From NCBI RefSeq assembly GCF_900107095.1, contig NZ_FNOR01000007.1, positions 62,001 to 126,000 of the forward strand: DNA of 64,000 nucleotides, in the 5' to 3' direction. This stretch comes from Collimonas sp. OK242 (GTDB lineage: Bacteria > Pseudomonadota > Gammaproteobacteria > Burkholderiales > Burkholderiaceae_D). A program made the translations under genes and the position numbers. This document shows positions 15,989 through 25,579 of the stretch, one piece after another. The notes below the pieces were generated by a model that saw only the letters and a program-made list of their open reading frames with translations, was not told where the DNA came from and did no database searches. Position 1 is the first letter of the stretch; every line of letters starts with the position of its first letter.

Positions 15989-17275
15989 ATGCGAGTGCTT
16001 ATCCTTGGCAGCGGTGTGGTCGGCGTTACCAGTGCTTATTATCTGGCGCGCGCCGGCCACGAGGTAACGGTCATCGATCGCCTGCCGGGGCCCGCGCTAG
16101 ACACCAGCTTTGCCAATGCCGGCCAGATCTCTCCTGGTTATGCCTCGCCCTGGGCGGCGCCGGGCATCCCGCTGAAAGCGCTGAAATGGATGTTGCAGGA
16201 GCACGCGCCGCTCTCGATCACGCCGGACGGCACCCTGTTCCAGCTGCGCTGGATGTGGCAAATGCTGCGCAACTGCAGTGCGGCCCGCTACGCCGTCAAC
16301 AAGGAACGCATGGTGCGCCTGGCCGAATACAGCCGCGACTGCTTCAAGGTCCTGCGCGCCGACACCGGCATCGCCTACGAAGGCCGCCAGCTCGGCACCA
16401 TGCAGGTGTTCCGCAGCCAGCAGCAACTGGACGATGCCGCCAAGGATATCCAGGTATTGCAAGAGACCGGCGTACCGTTCGAACTGCTGACGCCGGACCA
16501 GCTGGCGCTGGCGGAACCGGCGCTGGAGGCGGTCAAGCACAAGCTGAGCGGCGCTCTGCGCCTGCCCAACGATGAAACCGGCGACTGCCAGATGTTCACT
16601 GAGCGGCTGGCAAAAATGGCCGAAGAACTCGGCGTGCGCTTCCGCTACAACCTGCAGATCGATGCGCTGACCCTGGCCAATGGCGAAATCGCCGGCGTCC
16701 AGTGCGGCCCTGAACATCTGCAAGCCGACCGCTATGTGGTGGCGCTGGGCGCCTATTCGACCGGCTTCCTCGGTTCCTTGCTGGATATCCCGGTGTACCC
16801 GCTCAAGGGTTATTCGATCACGGTCCCGATTGTCGATGCCGAAGCAGCGCCGGTCTCGACCATCCTCGATGAAACCTACAAGATCGCCATCACCCGTTTC
16901 GACGACCGCATCCGGGTCGGCGGCATGGCCGAGATCGTCGGCTTCAACAAGACGCTCAAACCGAAACGCCGGGCCACGCTGGAGATGGTGGTCAACGATT
17001 TGTTCCCGGGCGCCGGCAACACAGCCGCCGCCAGTTTCTGGACCGGCTTGCGGCCGATGACGCCGGACGGCACGCCTATCGTCGGCGCCACCCATATCCG
17101 CAATCTGTTCCTCAATACCGGCCACGGCACGCTCGGCTGGACCATGTCTTGCGGCTCGGCGCAATTGCTGTCGGATCTGATTTCCGGCAAACGGCCGGCG
17201 ATTGCCTCGGACGACCTGGCGGTTGGCCGTTACAGCAAACACAGCGACCAACCGGCGCATCCCGCTTACGCCTGA
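15989..17275 (+). CDS. dadA: D-amino acid dehydrogenase small subunit
   Basis: FAD-dependent, membrane-associated D-amino acid dehydrogenase (428 aa). It oxidises D-alanine and other D-amino acids to 2-oxo acids plus ammonia and passes electrons to quinone. The N-terminal dinucleotide-binding motif [20 protein letters not shown] is at residues 3-22, followed by the acidic ribose-binding segment VTVIDR. The family pattern [16 protein letters not shown] is near 40, and the C-terminal FAD-contact segment [14 protein letters not shown] is near 380-393. ATG 15989 has GGAG at 15978-15981, 7 nt upstream. It is the first gene of dadA-dadX, 50 bp before the racemase, and divergent from dadR. Confidence 0.95.
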   Translation: MRVLILGSGVVGVTSAYYLARAGHEVTVIDRLPGPALDTSFANAGQISPGYASPWAAPGIPLKALKWMLQEHAPLSITPDGTLFQLRWMWQMLRNCSAARYAVNKERMVRLAEYSRDCFKVLRADTGIAYEGRQLGTMQVFRSQQQLDDAAKDIQVLQETGVPFELLTPDQLALAEPALEAVKHKLSGALRLPNDETGDCQMFTERLAKMAEELGVRFRYNLQIDALTLANGEIAGVQCGPEHLQADRYVVALGAYSTGFLGSLLDIPVYPLKGYSITVPIVDAEAAPVSTILDETYKIAITRFDDRIRVGGMAEIVGFNKTLKPKRRATLEMVVNDLFPGAGNTAAASFWTGLRPMTPDGTPIVGATHIRNLFLNTGHGTLGWTMSCGSAQLLSDLISGKRPAIASDDLAVGRYSKHSDQPAHPAYA

Positions 17276-17325
17276 GCCGGTACAGGTCAGGGTAGCAAAC
17301 ACGACGCTATCGAACGGTACACATC

Positions 17326-18432
17326 ATGCATCCACAAGCAGCACACGCAGGCGCGATCCTGACGGTCGACCTCAACGCCCTGCGCAGCAACTACCGTTTG
17401 CTGCGCCAGCAAGCGGCATCGGCCCTCTGCGGCGCAGCCGTCAAGGCCGATGCCTACGGACTAGGTGCAGAGCGGGTGGGACCGGCGCTGGCGGCGGAAG
17501 GCTGCCGCCATTTCTTTGTCGCCCATCTGGATGAAGGCATCGCGCTGCGTCCGCATCTGCCGGCAACGGCGCAAGTGTTTGTACTGCATGGTCCGCCGGT
17601 CGGGACGGAACAGGAATTCATCGCCCACGGACTGACGCCGGTACTCAACAGCCTGCAACAAATCCAGGGCTGGCACGCGCTGGCGCAATCGCTGCAACGC
17701 CCGCTGCCGGCGATCATCCAGGTCGACAGCGGCATGTCGCGGATGGGATTGCCGGCGGCTGAAGCCGAGACCTGGCTGGCCAACCCGCAATACCTGCAAA
17801 GCATCCCGCCGCTGTTCCTGATGAGCCATCTGGCATGCGCCGAGCATCAAGGCCATCCGATGAATGCAAGCCAGCTGGCGCGTTTCAACACGCTGCGGCA
17901 ACGCCTGCCGCACGTGCCCGCCAGCCTGGCCAATTCTTCCGGGATTTTCCTTGGCCGCGATTACCAGTTCGACCTGGTCCGGCCCGGCGCCGCGCTGTAT
18001 GGCATCGCGCCGGTTGCCGGCGCCGCCAATCCGCTGCAGCCGGTGGTTGCGCTGCACGGGCGTATCCTGCAGACCAGGACCATCGAGCGCGGCGACCATG
18101 TAGGGTACGGCATCAGTTATAGCGCCACCGAGCAACGGCAGATCGCAACCGTCGGCGTCGGTTACGCCGACGGCTGGCTGCGCAGCATGAGCAATCGCGG
18201 CGTAGTGTTCATCGGCGGTAGCGCGGCGCCGATGGTGGGCACGATCTCGATGGATTCGATCACCGTCGACGTCACCGGCATTGACGCCCGGCGCCTGCAG
18301 GCCGGCGCCCTGGTCGAGCTGATCGGGCCGCATCGTCCGGTCGATGCAGTGGCGCAATCGGCCGCCACTATCGGCTATGAAATACTGACCGGCTTGGGAT
18401 TGCGCTACTATCGGGGATATGTCGGAAACTGA
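17326..18432 (+). CDS. dadX: Alanine racemase, catabolic
   Basis: PLP-dependent alanine racemase (368 aa) that interconverts L- and D-alanine, supplying D-alanine to DadA and to the cell wall. The PLP lysine is Lys40 in CGAAVKADAYGLGA. The barrel segments DSGMSRMGLP and LVRPGAALYGI are present, and the C-terminal domain contains HVGYGISYSA and the catalytic tyrosine region GTISMDSITVDVT. Placement directly after dadA on the same strand points to the catabolic isozyme DadX rather than the biosynthetic Alr. A gap of 36 bp separates it from the M20-fold gene, so all three may form one transcript. Confidence 0.93.
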   Translation: MHPQAAHAGAILTVDLNALRSNYRLLRQQAASALCGAAVKADAYGLGAERVGPALAAEGCRHFFVAHLDEGIALRPHLPATAQVFVLHGPPVGTEQEFIAHGLTPVLNSLQQIQGWHALAQSLQRPLPAIIQVDSGMSRMGLPAAEAETWLANPQYLQSIPPLFLMSHLACAEHQGHPMNASQLARFNTLRQRLPHVPASLANSSGIFLGRDYQFDLVRPGAALYGIAPVAGAANPLQPVVALHGRILQTRTIERGDHVGYGISYSATEQRQIATVGVGYADGWLRSMSNRGVVFIGGSAAPMVGTISMDSITVDVTGIDARRLQAGALVELIGPHRPVDAVAQSAATIGYEILTGLGLRYYRGYVGN

Positions 18433-18468
18433 CCCGTCGCAGCGACTCTTAAACTCTGTCCCACAACG

Positions 18469-19707
18469 ATGAACAATTCAAAATTATCCGATCAGCTGAC
18501 CAGCTGGATCGACAGCCACTTTGACGAAGAAGTCGGATTCTTGCAAAAGATCGTCCGCATTCCCACCGACACGCCGCCCGGCAACAACGCGCCGCACGCC
18601 GACGCGGTAGCCGAGCTGGTCACCGCCTGGGGCTGGCAGGCCGAGAAGCATCCGGTGCCGGCCGCCGCAGTCAAAGAGTACGGCATGGAAAGCATCACCA
18701 ACCTGATCATCCGCCGCCAGTATGCCGGTCCGGGCCCGACGCTGGCGCTGAATGCGCACGGCGACGTGGTGCCTCCCGGCGAGGGCTGGACTAAACAGCC
18801 GTATGGCGGCGAAATCGAAAACGGCCGCATCTACGGCCGCGCCACCACCGTATCCAAAGGCGATTTCGCCACCTATATTTTTGCCGTACGCGCGCTGGAA
18901 GCACTCGGCGTGCCGCTCAAGGGCGCACTGGAACTGCACTTCACCTACGACGAAGAATTCGGTGGCTTGCTAGGGCCGGCATGGCTGCTGGAAAACCAGC
19001 TGACCAAACCCGATCTGGTGATCGGTCCCGGCTTCAGCTACAACGTCGTCACCGCGCACAACGCCTGCTTGCAGTTTGAAGTCACCGTGCATGGCAAGGC
19101 AACCCACGGTTCGATGCCGGAAACCGGCCACGATGCATTGCAGGCAGCAACCAAGGTGCTGCAAGCGATCTACGCCAAACTGCCCGACCTGAAAAAAATC
19201 GCCTCGGCGATTCCCGGCATTACCCATCCGACCATGATCGTCGGCCGCATCGACGGCGGCACCAATACCAATGTGGTGCCGGGGAAAGTGGTCCTGAAGA
19301 TGGACCGCCGCATGATTCCGGAGGAAGATCCGGCAGCTGTCGAAGCCGAAGTACGCGCGATGATCGAAACCGCGGTAGCGGGCCTGCCAGGCATCCGCGT
19401 CGACATCAGGCGCCTGTTGCTGGCACGCGCACTACGCCCCTTGCCAGGCCACGAAAAACTGCTGGCCAGCGTGCAGAGGAATGCACAAACCATCCTCGGC
19501 GAAGCCATCCCGGCCAACGGCTCAGCGCTATACACCGACGCCCGCCTGTACGGCGAACATGGCATTCCAGTCGTACTGTACGGCGCCGGCCCGCGCACCC
19601 TGATGGAATCCAACGCCAAGCAAGCCGATGAAAACCTGGCGCTGGATGATTTGCGCAAAGCGACTAAAGTCATAGCGCTGACTTTGCTGGATTTTTTAGC
19701 GGAGTAG
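18469..19707 (+). CDS. M20-fold protein with altered metal site
   Basis: Member of the M20/ArgE/DapE/ACY1 fold (412 aa). The first metal histidine and catalytic Asp are kept (NAHGDVVPPGEG, His97/Asp99), as is the Glu pair (TYDEEFGG, Glu162/163). Aligned by eye with DapE-type enzymes, three other ligands differ. The bridging Asp of the usual GRGxxDMKG is Val128 in GRATTVSKGD. The Glu of the GEP motif is missing (VIGPGFS, near 185). The terminal His of AHxPDE is Lys384 in AKQADE. A dimerisation domain (about 195-310; HGKATHGSMPETGHDAL) is present. It follows dadX by 36 bp, suggesting a link to D-amino acid or dipeptide metabolism. It may be inactive as a peptidase or use another chemistry. Confidence 0.8.
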   Translation: MNNSKLSDQLTSWIDSHFDEEVGFLQKIVRIPTDTPPGNNAPHADAVAELVTAWGWQAEKHPVPAAAVKEYGMESITNLIIRRQYAGPGPTLALNAHGDVVPPGEGWTKQPYGGEIENGRIYGRATTVSKGDFATYIFAVRALEALGVPLKGALELHFTYDEEFGGLLGPAWLLENQLTKPDLVIGPGFSYNVVTAHNACLQFEVTVHGKATHGSMPETGHDALQAATKVLQAIYAKLPDLKKIASAIPGITHPTMIVGRIDGGTNTNVVPGKVVLKMDRRMIPEEDPAAVEAEVRAMIETAVAGLPGIRVDIRRLLLARALRPLPGHEKLLASVQRNAQTILGEAIPANGSALYTDARLYGEHGIPVVLYGAGPRTLMESNAKQADENLALDDLRKATKVIALTLLDFLAE

Positions 19708-19891
19708 TCAACGAACAGACGGCACGGCGGCTGCCGGCAGATCTCGCGATGTTGGTGTAACATGTACAACTGTTCCAGGTCGCCGGACTGATCCATATCC
19801 GGCGCACCGCCCGGCCCTTCCTGCCGACGCCTTCCACCCGCTATAAATAACCACTGAAGCACAAGCAGGTTGTGCAACTCCAAGTACCCCG

Positions 19892-21130
19892 ATGACAAAC
19901 ATACCTGACACCCCAGGCCCCGAGAAATTGCTCCCGGGCTGGCTGCTATTGCTCGGCGCCCTCACCGCCATCGGCTCACTGTCGATCGACATGTACCTGC
20001 CAAGCTTCCCCGCCATCGCCCAACAGTTCGGCGTCGGCAGCAACCTGATACAACTGACACTGGCCAGCTTCCTGGTCGGACTGGCTGTCGGCCAGATATT
20101 TTACGGACCGCTCAGCGATCGTTTCGGCCGCAAGCCGCCACTCTATATCGGCATGACGCTGTACCTGCTGGGCTCGCTAGCCTGCATGGCGTCGCAAGAC
20201 GTATCCGCGCTGATCGTGTTCCGCTTCCTGCAAGGCCTGGGCGGCTGCGCCGGCATGGTCATCGCGCGCGCAGCAATCCGCGACCGGCTGGGCACCGCCG
20301 GCGCCGCCAAGGCGTTTTCACTGATGATGCTGGTGATGGGCCTGGCGCCTATCCTGGCGCCGCTGATCGGCGGCAGCGTGCTCAAATTCTGGGGCTGGCG
20401 CGTGATTTTCGGCGGCCTCGCCGCCTTTGGCTTGTGTTGCCTGCTGGCGATCCATTACACGATGCAGGAAACGCTGGATCGCCACAAGGCAGAACCGCTG
20501 CATCTGGGCCGCACCCTGAAACAATACGGCAGGCTGCTGCTGGATCGTCAGTTCGTCTCTTACAGCCTGGTCGGCGGCCTGATGCAGGGCGGTATGTTTG
20601 CCTACATTACCGGCTCTTCTTTTGTCCTGATCGAATTGCACGGCATCAAGCCTGAGCATTTCGGTTTCGTGTTCGGCACGAATGCTTTCGGCCTGATCGC
20701 CGCCTCCCAGATCAATGCGCGCCTGGTCGGAAAACATGCGCTCGACGCCATCCTCGGCCGCGCCCTGTGGCTACCGGCTATCCTGACCGTGCTGGTGGCG
20801 GTGCTGGTGGCTTGCGGCGTGAACAGCCTGCCGATCCTGCTGATTGGTTTCTTCGGTTACCTGGCCTGCTACGGTTTCATCAGCCCGAACGCTTCGGCCA
20901 TCGCCTTGTCGCAACAAGGCAAGCAGGCCGGCGTGGCTTCAGCCTTGATGGGCACTTTGCAATTGTCGCTGGGCATCGCCGCCGGCATCGGCATGAGCTG
21001 GTGGCACGATGGCACGGCGTTGCCGCTGATGGTGGTGATGACAATTTGCGGCGTCGGCGGCTTGCTGTTACATCGCTTCGTAGCCAGGCCGGAACATCGA
21101 CGCCTTGCGCAAGCGGCGGTCCAGGCATGA
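19892..21130 (+). CDS. Bcr/CflA family drug-resistance MFS transporter
   Basis: Twelve-helix major facilitator transporter (412 aa) of the Bcr/CflA drug:proton antiporter group. The group's first helix SLSIDMYLPSFPAIAQQF (residues 30-47) and MFS motif A GPLSDRFGRKPP (near 73-84) are clear, as is the antiporter-type segment RFLQGLGGCAGMVIARA in helix 4. Likely substrates are bicyclomycin-like, chloramphenicol-like or sulfonamide compounds, or cysteine as for E. coli Bcr; specificity cannot be read from sequence. Its stop overlaps the start of the DUF71 ATPase gene by 4 bp (ATGA). It is preceded by 184 bp without a gene. Confidence 0.9.
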   Translation: MTNIPDTPGPEKLLPGWLLLLGALTAIGSLSIDMYLPSFPAIAQQFGVGSNLIQLTLASFLVGLAVGQIFYGPLSDRFGRKPPLYIGMTLYLLGSLACMASQDVSALIVFRFLQGLGGCAGMVIARAAIRDRLGTAGAAKAFSLMMLVMGLAPILAPLIGGSVLKFWGWRVIFGGLAAFGLCCLLAIHYTMQETLDRHKAEPLHLGRTLKQYGRLLLDRQFVSYSLVGGLMQGGMFAYITGSSFVLIELHGIKPEHFGFVFGTNAFGLIAASQINARLVGKHALDAILGRALWLPAILTVLVAVLVACGVNSLPILLIGFFGYLACYGFISPNASAIALSQQGKQAGVASALMGTLQLSLGIAAGIGMSWWHDGTALPLMVVMTICGVGGLLLHRFVARPEHRRLAQAAVQA

Positions 21131-21810
21131 CAACTCACACGGCAAACGCACTGGTGTCATGGAGCGGCGGCAAGGATTCCTGCCTGGCCCTATGGCGCGC
21201 CCGTCGACACGGCATGCAGATCAAGCGCCTGATTACGGCGCTCGATGAAAACGGCCAACGCGCCCGTTCGCACGGCGTACCGCCGGCATTGCTGCAGGCG
21301 CAGGCCGATGCGCTCGGTGTGCCGCTGGCGTTTTACAGCGCCAGCTGGCAACAATATGAAGAAAAATTCATCGCCGCCTTGCGTGATGCGCACGGCGCCG
21401 GCATACGCCATGCCGTGTTCGGCGATATCGATTTGCAAGCGCATCGCGACTGGGAAGAAAAGGTCTGCGCCGAGGCAGGGCTGCAAGCCAGCCTGCCTCT
21501 ATGGAACCAGCCGCGGCGGCAACTGTTGGACGAATTCCTGGCGCTTGGTTTCAAGGCGCTGGTGGTATGCGTCAACGGCAACCATCTGACGCAAGATTTT
21601 TGCGGACGTGAATTCGATGCGGCTTTTCTCGCCGACTTGCCGCCGAACGTAGACGCCTGCGGCGAGAACGGCGAGTTCCATACTTTCGTGTATGACGGTC
21701 CGGCGTTTTCCCATGCGCTACCGTTCCGCCGTGACCGCATCAGTCGGTATCAATCACCGCCGGAACTGGGCTCGACGCTTTATTATTTCCAGGAATTGCT
21801 GGCGGCCTGA
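21127..21810 (+). CDS. DUF71 / diphthine-ammonia-ligase-like PP-loop ATPase
   Basis: PP-loop ATP pyrophosphatase (227 aa) of the DUF71/COG2102 family. The N-terminal adenylation motif is VSWSGGKDSCLALW (about residues 10-23). The C-terminal family signature PNVDACGENGEFHTFVYDGP (near 178-197) is also present. Archaeal and eukaryotic relatives (Dph6) amidate diphthine on EF-2; bacteria lack diphthamide, so the bacterial proteins do something else, with a B12-salvage role suggested for some. The start ATG overlaps the stop of the upstream transporter gene, so the two are translationally coupled. No obvious biochemical link to the pump is known. Confidence 0.85.
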   Translation: MTTHTANALVSWSGGKDSCLALWRARRHGMQIKRLITALDENGQRARSHGVPPALLQAQADALGVPLAFYSASWQQYEEKFIAALRDAHGAGIRHAVFGDIDLQAHRDWEEKVCAEAGLQASLPLWNQPRRQLLDEFLALGFKALVVCVNGNHLTQDFCGREFDAAFLADLPPNVDACGENGEFHTFVYDGPAFSHALPFRRDRISRYQSPPELGSTLYYFQELLAA

Positions 21811-21953
21811 TCCATCGGCCATATGCATATCCTCGCTATCAGGCTGGCCGCTTATGCGTAAAATGCCGGAGCTTATCCGGGTGCACCTGAAGCGAATACC
21901 AAAAACACAACAAACGTTTACCACCGCTCTTTCACTTTTTATAGACCGAAGCC

Positions 21954-22856
21954 ATGCAAGCAGGAATGTTCTACGCCATCGCCTCCTACGTCCTGTGGGG
22001 CATGTTCCCGATCTACTTCAAGGCGCTCGAAGCCGAGATTCCGCCGGTCGATATCGTCATGCACCGGATGCTGTGGTCGTTCCTGTTCCTGGTGATCGTA
22101 CTGACCGTGCGCAAGCAATGGGCGTGGGTAGCGCCGATGCTGCGGCAACCGCGTGTCATCGGCGGCTTCATGGCCAGCGCGCTGCTGCTGACCGCCAACT
22201 GGACCACCTACATCTGGGCCGTCAACAATAATCACATCGTCGAGGCCAGCCTCGGCTATTTCATCAACCCGATGGTCAGCGTTGCGCTTGGTTTCATTTT
22301 CCTGCGCGAACGGCTGCGCCCGCTGCAATGGCTGGCGATTGCCATGGCGGCTGCCGCCGTACTCTGGCTGACCTGGCAAACCGGCCATCCGCCCTGGATT
22401 GCGCTGACGCTGGCAGTCACTTTCGGCAGCTACGGCTTACTGCGCAAGACCGCCAGCCTTGGCGCCCTGCCCGGCCTGGCGCTGGAAACGGCGCTGGTAT
22501 TGCCGCTGGCGCTGGCGTACCTGGTTTATACTACGGTCCAGGATCAGAATACCTTTGTCAGCGCCTCGACTTCCACCAAATGGCTGCTGGTCGCCGCCGG
22601 TCCGATTACCTCGATTCCCTTGCTGATGTTTGCCGCCGGCGCTCGCCGCCTGCCGTTATCGCTGGTCGGCGTGCTGCAATACATCACGCCATCGCTGCAA
22701 TTGCTGCTGGGCGTCTGGTTATATAAGGAACAGCTGGACGGCGCCAGGCTGCTGGGTTTCATCGTCATCTGGTGCGCGCTGGCCCTGTATTCGGCCGAAG
22801 GATTATGGCGCACGTTTACAATACGCCCAGAGATCGGCGCCGGGGATCAGTCTTAA
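21954..22856 (+). CDS. rarD: RarD-type EamA transporter
   Basis: Inner-membrane permease of the drug/metabolite (EamA) superfamily, RarD subgroup (300 aa, ten predicted membrane helices in two EamA repeats). The N-terminal pattern GMFYAIASYVLWGMFPIYFK and the second-helix segment EIPPVDIVMHRMLWS are characteristic of RarD. So are the NWTTYIWAVNNNHIVEASLG segment near residues 82-101 and GVLQYITPSLQLLLGVWLYK near 240. E. coli rarD is annotated as chloramphenicol-sensitive protein, but its natural substrate is unknown. It is 143 bp after the DUF71 gene and 100 bp before ettA. Confidence 0.88.
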   Translation: MQAGMFYAIASYVLWGMFPIYFKALEAEIPPVDIVMHRMLWSFLFLVIVLTVRKQWAWVAPMLRQPRVIGGFMASALLLTANWTTYIWAVNNNHIVEASLGYFINPMVSVALGFIFLRERLRPLQWLAIAMAAAAVLWLTWQTGHPPWIALTLAVTFGSYGLLRKTASLGALPGLALETALVLPLALAYLVYTTVQDQNTFVSASTSTKWLLVAAGPITSIPLLMFAAGARRLPLSLVGVLQYITPSLQLLLGVWLYKEQLDGARLLGFIVIWCALALYSAEGLWRTFTIRPEIGAGDQS

Positions 22857-22956
22857 CAACTCGTCAACCCGGCCCGCATAGTTTATTCTTGGCAGCTCGG
22901 CTCCTTATTTGCTGCTCGCCTATTCATCGCATTTCTTTTTATTATCATCGCTACTC

Positions 22957-24624
22957 ATGGCCCAATACGTCTACACAATGAACAAGGTCGGCAAGATCGT
23001 GCCGCCCAAACGTCAAATCCTGAAAGATATCTCGCTGTCGTTCTTCCCCGGCGCCAAAATCGGCGTGCTGGGCCTGAACGGTTCCGGCAAATCGACTTTG
23101 CTGAAAATCATGGCCGGTATCGATAAGGATATCCAGGGCGAAGCGGTGCCTATGCCTGGCTTGAATATCGGTTACCTGCCGCAAGAACCGCAGCTCGATC
23201 CGGAACAAACGGTGCGTCAAGCGGTCGAGGGCGGGCTGGGCGAAGCATTTGAGGCGCAGGCCAAACTGGACGCCGTATACGCCGCCTACGCGGAAGAGGA
23301 TGCAGACTTTGACGCGCTGGCAGCGGAACAGGCAAGACTTGAAGACATCCTTGCCACCGCCGGCGACGGCAATCTCGATCTGCAATTGGAAATGGCCGCC
23401 GACGCCTTGCGCCTGCCGCCATGGGACGCCAAGATCGGCATCCTCTCCGGTGGTGAAAAGCGCCGCGTGGCGCTGTGCCGCTTGCTGCTGTCGAAACCCG
23501 ACATGCTGCTGCTGGACGAACCGACCAACCATCTGGATGCCGAATCGGTCGAATGGCTGGAGCAATTCCTGCAACGCTTCCCCGGCACCGTGGTCGGCAT
23601 CACCCATGACCGCTACTTCCTCGACAACGCCGCCGAATGGATCCTGGAGCTGGACCGCGGTCACGGCATTCCCTGGAAAGGCAACTACAGCTCATGGCTG
23701 GAGCAAAAGGGCGATCGCCTGAAACAGGAAGAAGCGACCGAATCGTCACGCCAGAAAACCATCGCCAAGGAACTGGAATGGGTACGCCAGAATCCCAAGG
23801 GCCGCCAAGCCAAGAGCAAGGCGCGGCTGGCGCGCTTCAATGAACTGAGCGAACACGAATACCAGAAGCGCAACGAGACCCAGGAAATCTTTATCCCGGT
23901 CGCCGAGCGCCTGGGCAATGAAGTGATCGAATTCAAGAATGTGTCGAAATCGTTCGGCGACCGCATGCTGATCGACAACCTCAGCTTCCGTATTCCAGCG
24001 GGCGCCATTGTCGGCATCATCGGCCCTAACGGCGCCGGTAAATCGACGCTGTTCAAGATGATCACCGGCAAGGAACAGCCGGACAGCGGCGAGGTGGCGC
24101 TCGGTACAACCGCGCGGGTATCGATAGTCGACCAGTCGCGCGACTCCTTGTCGGACCAGAAAACCGTGTTTGAAGACGTCTCCGGCGGCGCTGACATCCT
24201 CACCGTCGGCCGCTTTGAAATGCCGTCGCGCGCCTACCTGGGCCGCTTCAACTTCAAGGGCGGCGACCAGCAAAAGATCGTCGGCAACCTGTCCGGCGGT
24301 GAACGCGGCCGCCTGCATCTGGCCAAGACCCTGCTGCAAGGCGGTAACGTGTTGCTGCTGGATGAACCGTCCAACGATCTCGACGTCGAAACCTTGCGCG
24401 CGCTGGAAGACGCCTTGCTGGAATTCGCCGGCAGCGTGATGGTGATCAGCCATGACCGCTGGTTCCTGGACCGTATCGCCACCCACATCCTGGCGTTTGA
24501 AGGGGAATCGCAAGTATCGTTCTTCGACGGCAACTACCAGGAATATGAAGCCGACAAGCGCAAGCGCCTGGGTGAGGAAGGCGCCAAGCCTAAGCGGATT
24601 CGCTACAAGCCTGTCACGCGTTAA
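22957..24624 (+). CDS. ettA: Energy-dependent translational throttle protein EttA (ABC-F)
   Basis: Cytoplasmic ABC-F ATPase (555 aa, the same length as E. coli EttA) that binds the ribosomal E-site and gates entry into elongation according to the ATP/ADP ratio. It has two nucleotide-binding domains. The first has Walker A GLNGSGKST near residue 39, signature LSGGEKRR and Walker B LLLLDEPTNHLD. The second has GPNGAGKST, LSGGERGR and LLLLDEPSNDLD. They are joined by the charged P-site-tRNA-interaction linker around 240-320 (NPKGRQAKSKARL). The ATG at 22957, giving MAQYVYTMNKVGK, matches the family N-terminus; in-frame codons upstream do not. A strong bidirectional terminator follows. Confidence 0.96.
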   Translation: MAQYVYTMNKVGKIVPPKRQILKDISLSFFPGAKIGVLGLNGSGKSTLLKIMAGIDKDIQGEAVPMPGLNIGYLPQEPQLDPEQTVRQAVEGGLGEAFEAQAKLDAVYAAYAEEDADFDALAAEQARLEDILATAGDGNLDLQLEMAADALRLPPWDAKIGILSGGEKRRVALCRLLLSKPDMLLLDEPTNHLDAESVEWLEQFLQRFPGTVVGITHDRYFLDNAAEWILELDRGHGIPWKGNYSSWLEQKGDRLKQEEATESSRQKTIAKELEWVRQNPKGRQAKSKARLARFNELSEHEYQKRNETQEIFIPVAERLGNEVIEFKNVSKSFGDRMLIDNLSFRIPAGAIVGIIGPNGAGKSTLFKMITGKEQPDSGEVALGTTARVSIVDQSRDSLSDQKTVFEDVSGGADILTVGRFEMPSRAYLGRFNFKGGDQQKIVGNLSGGERGRLHLAKTLLQGGNVLLLDEPSNDLDVETLRALEDALLEFAGSVMVISHDRWFLDRIATHILAFEGESQVSFFDGNYQEYEADKRKRLGEEGAKPKRIRYKPVTR

Positions 24625-24637
24625 TTGGATTGAAACG

Positions 24638-24676
24638 AAAAAAGACGGAAAGCGCAGTGCGCTTTCCGTCTTTTTT
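24638..24676. terminator. Bidirectional terminator between ettA and the DUF4337 gene
   Basis: An 18-bp perfect stem has one arm starting AAAAAAGACGGAAAGCGC (24638-24655) and its complement ending in a T-run (24659-24676), with a 3-nt loop. The A/T ends let it act for ettA on the plus strand and for the convergent DUF4337 gene on the minus strand. Confidence 0.92.
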
Positions 24677-24691
24677 CATAGTCTCTCACTT

Positions 24692-25270
24692 TTAAATATG
24701 CAGCCAGGCCAGCGTCCCCAGCACCACGCTGACCGCCCCCGCGCCATACGCCATTTTTTTCAGCCACTCCTTGCGCGTCAGCAGCGTAATCGCCGCCAGC
24801 GAGATGGCAATCTGGATCGCCGTCATTGCCTGCGCCCAGCGGTGATGCTGATGCAATACCAACTCAGATTTTTCATCCCATGCGCTAGCCTCGGCTTCGA
24901 GTGCCTCGGCTTTTTTCTGCACGACTTCCTTCTCACTCTTGTAACGCTGCGCTTCGGCGGCGTAATGCGCCGCATCGACGCCGGGAATATGGGTCGCCAG
25001 CTCAGCCAGGTTTTGCCGGCTGGATTTGGCCTGGTAGTAATTCCACTGGTTGGACGCTTCGGTTTTCTTGATCGCGGCATTGTTCTTGTTCATCGCCGCT
25101 TCGCTTTCAGTGGAGCCGGCCTGATAGCTGAACATGGCGCCGACGGTCGCCAGGATGGCCGTCATCACCGCGATCTTGCCGGCGAAACTATCGCCGCTGC
25201 CATGGGCATGTTCAGTAACGTGTTCCAGATGCTGCTCGTGCGGGCTAGGGACTTCGAATTCTTCGGACAT
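24692..25270 (-). CDS. DUF4337 membrane protein
   Basis: DUF4337 family protein (192 aa) of unknown function. It starts with an acidic, histidine-rich N-terminus (SPHEQHLEHVTEHAHGSGD). A first membrane helix follows (about 32-50, KIAVMTAILATVGAMFSYQA). Residues 55-140 form a long charged, probably coiled-coil region containing NKNNAAIKKTEASNQWNYYQ, the family's most conserved part. Two more membrane segments close the protein (about 148-165 and 173-190). The coiled part probably lies outside the membrane between helices 1 and 2. It is a single gene convergent with ettA and shares the terminator with it. Confidence 0.82.
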   Translation of the reverse strand: MSEEFEVPSPHEQHLEHVTEHAHGSGDSFAGKIAVMTAILATVGAMFSYQAGSTESEAAMNKNNAAIKKTEASNQWNYYQAKSSRQNLAELATHIPGVDAAHYAAEAQRYKSEKEVVQKKAEALEAEASAWDEKSELVLHQHHRWAQAMTAIQIAISLAAITLLTRKEWLKKMAYGAGAVSVVLGTLAWLHI

Positions 25271-25579
25271 AGGCTTTGATTTTTAAAAGTTACCAAATGA
25301 AGCAACGATTGTAACCGCCCGTGAATTAAACGCTAGAGGCCTTATACCAACAGATAACTATTTATTAAATTGCTCTTGGGAAAGAATTCATAGTCGATTT
25401 CTATCGGAGCGAAAGGTTTGGCGTCTTGGCCAACGTTGTATAGGGACTCGCGCTCAACGCTTGTAGTGGCGCCGGCACATATGCAGCGAAAACCAGCCTG
25501 AAAATAAAAAAACCAGCTAAATCACAGACTTGATTTAGCTGGCCTTTTATTGTTTATAAGCTATGTCATGCAAACATGA
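25271..25579. other. Gene-free interval, DUF4337 to asparaginase
   Basis: 309 bp on the upstream side of the DUF4337 gene and the downstream side of the asparaginase gene. It is A+T-rich and must contain the DUF4337 promoter. Apart from the asparaginase terminator at 25502-25542, I see no ORF with a ribosome site, RNA gene or repeat. Confidence 0.6.
25502..25542 (-). terminator. Rho-independent terminator of the asparaginase gene
   Basis: CCAGCTAAATCA (25513-25524) and TGATTTAGCTGG (25531-25542) form a perfect 12-bp stem with a 6-nt loop. On the minus strand it is followed by a T-run (complement of the A-run 25502-25512). It lies 38 bp beyond the asparaginase stop. Confidence 0.9.

Noticed and set aside
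16097-17302. 401-codon frame antisense to dadA
   Set aside because: dadA is a clear family member with ribosome site and motifs; the antisense frame has none.
22909-22956. Longer ettA N-terminus
   Set aside because: The added residues are not part of the family; the ATG at 22957 gives the standard 555-residue protein.
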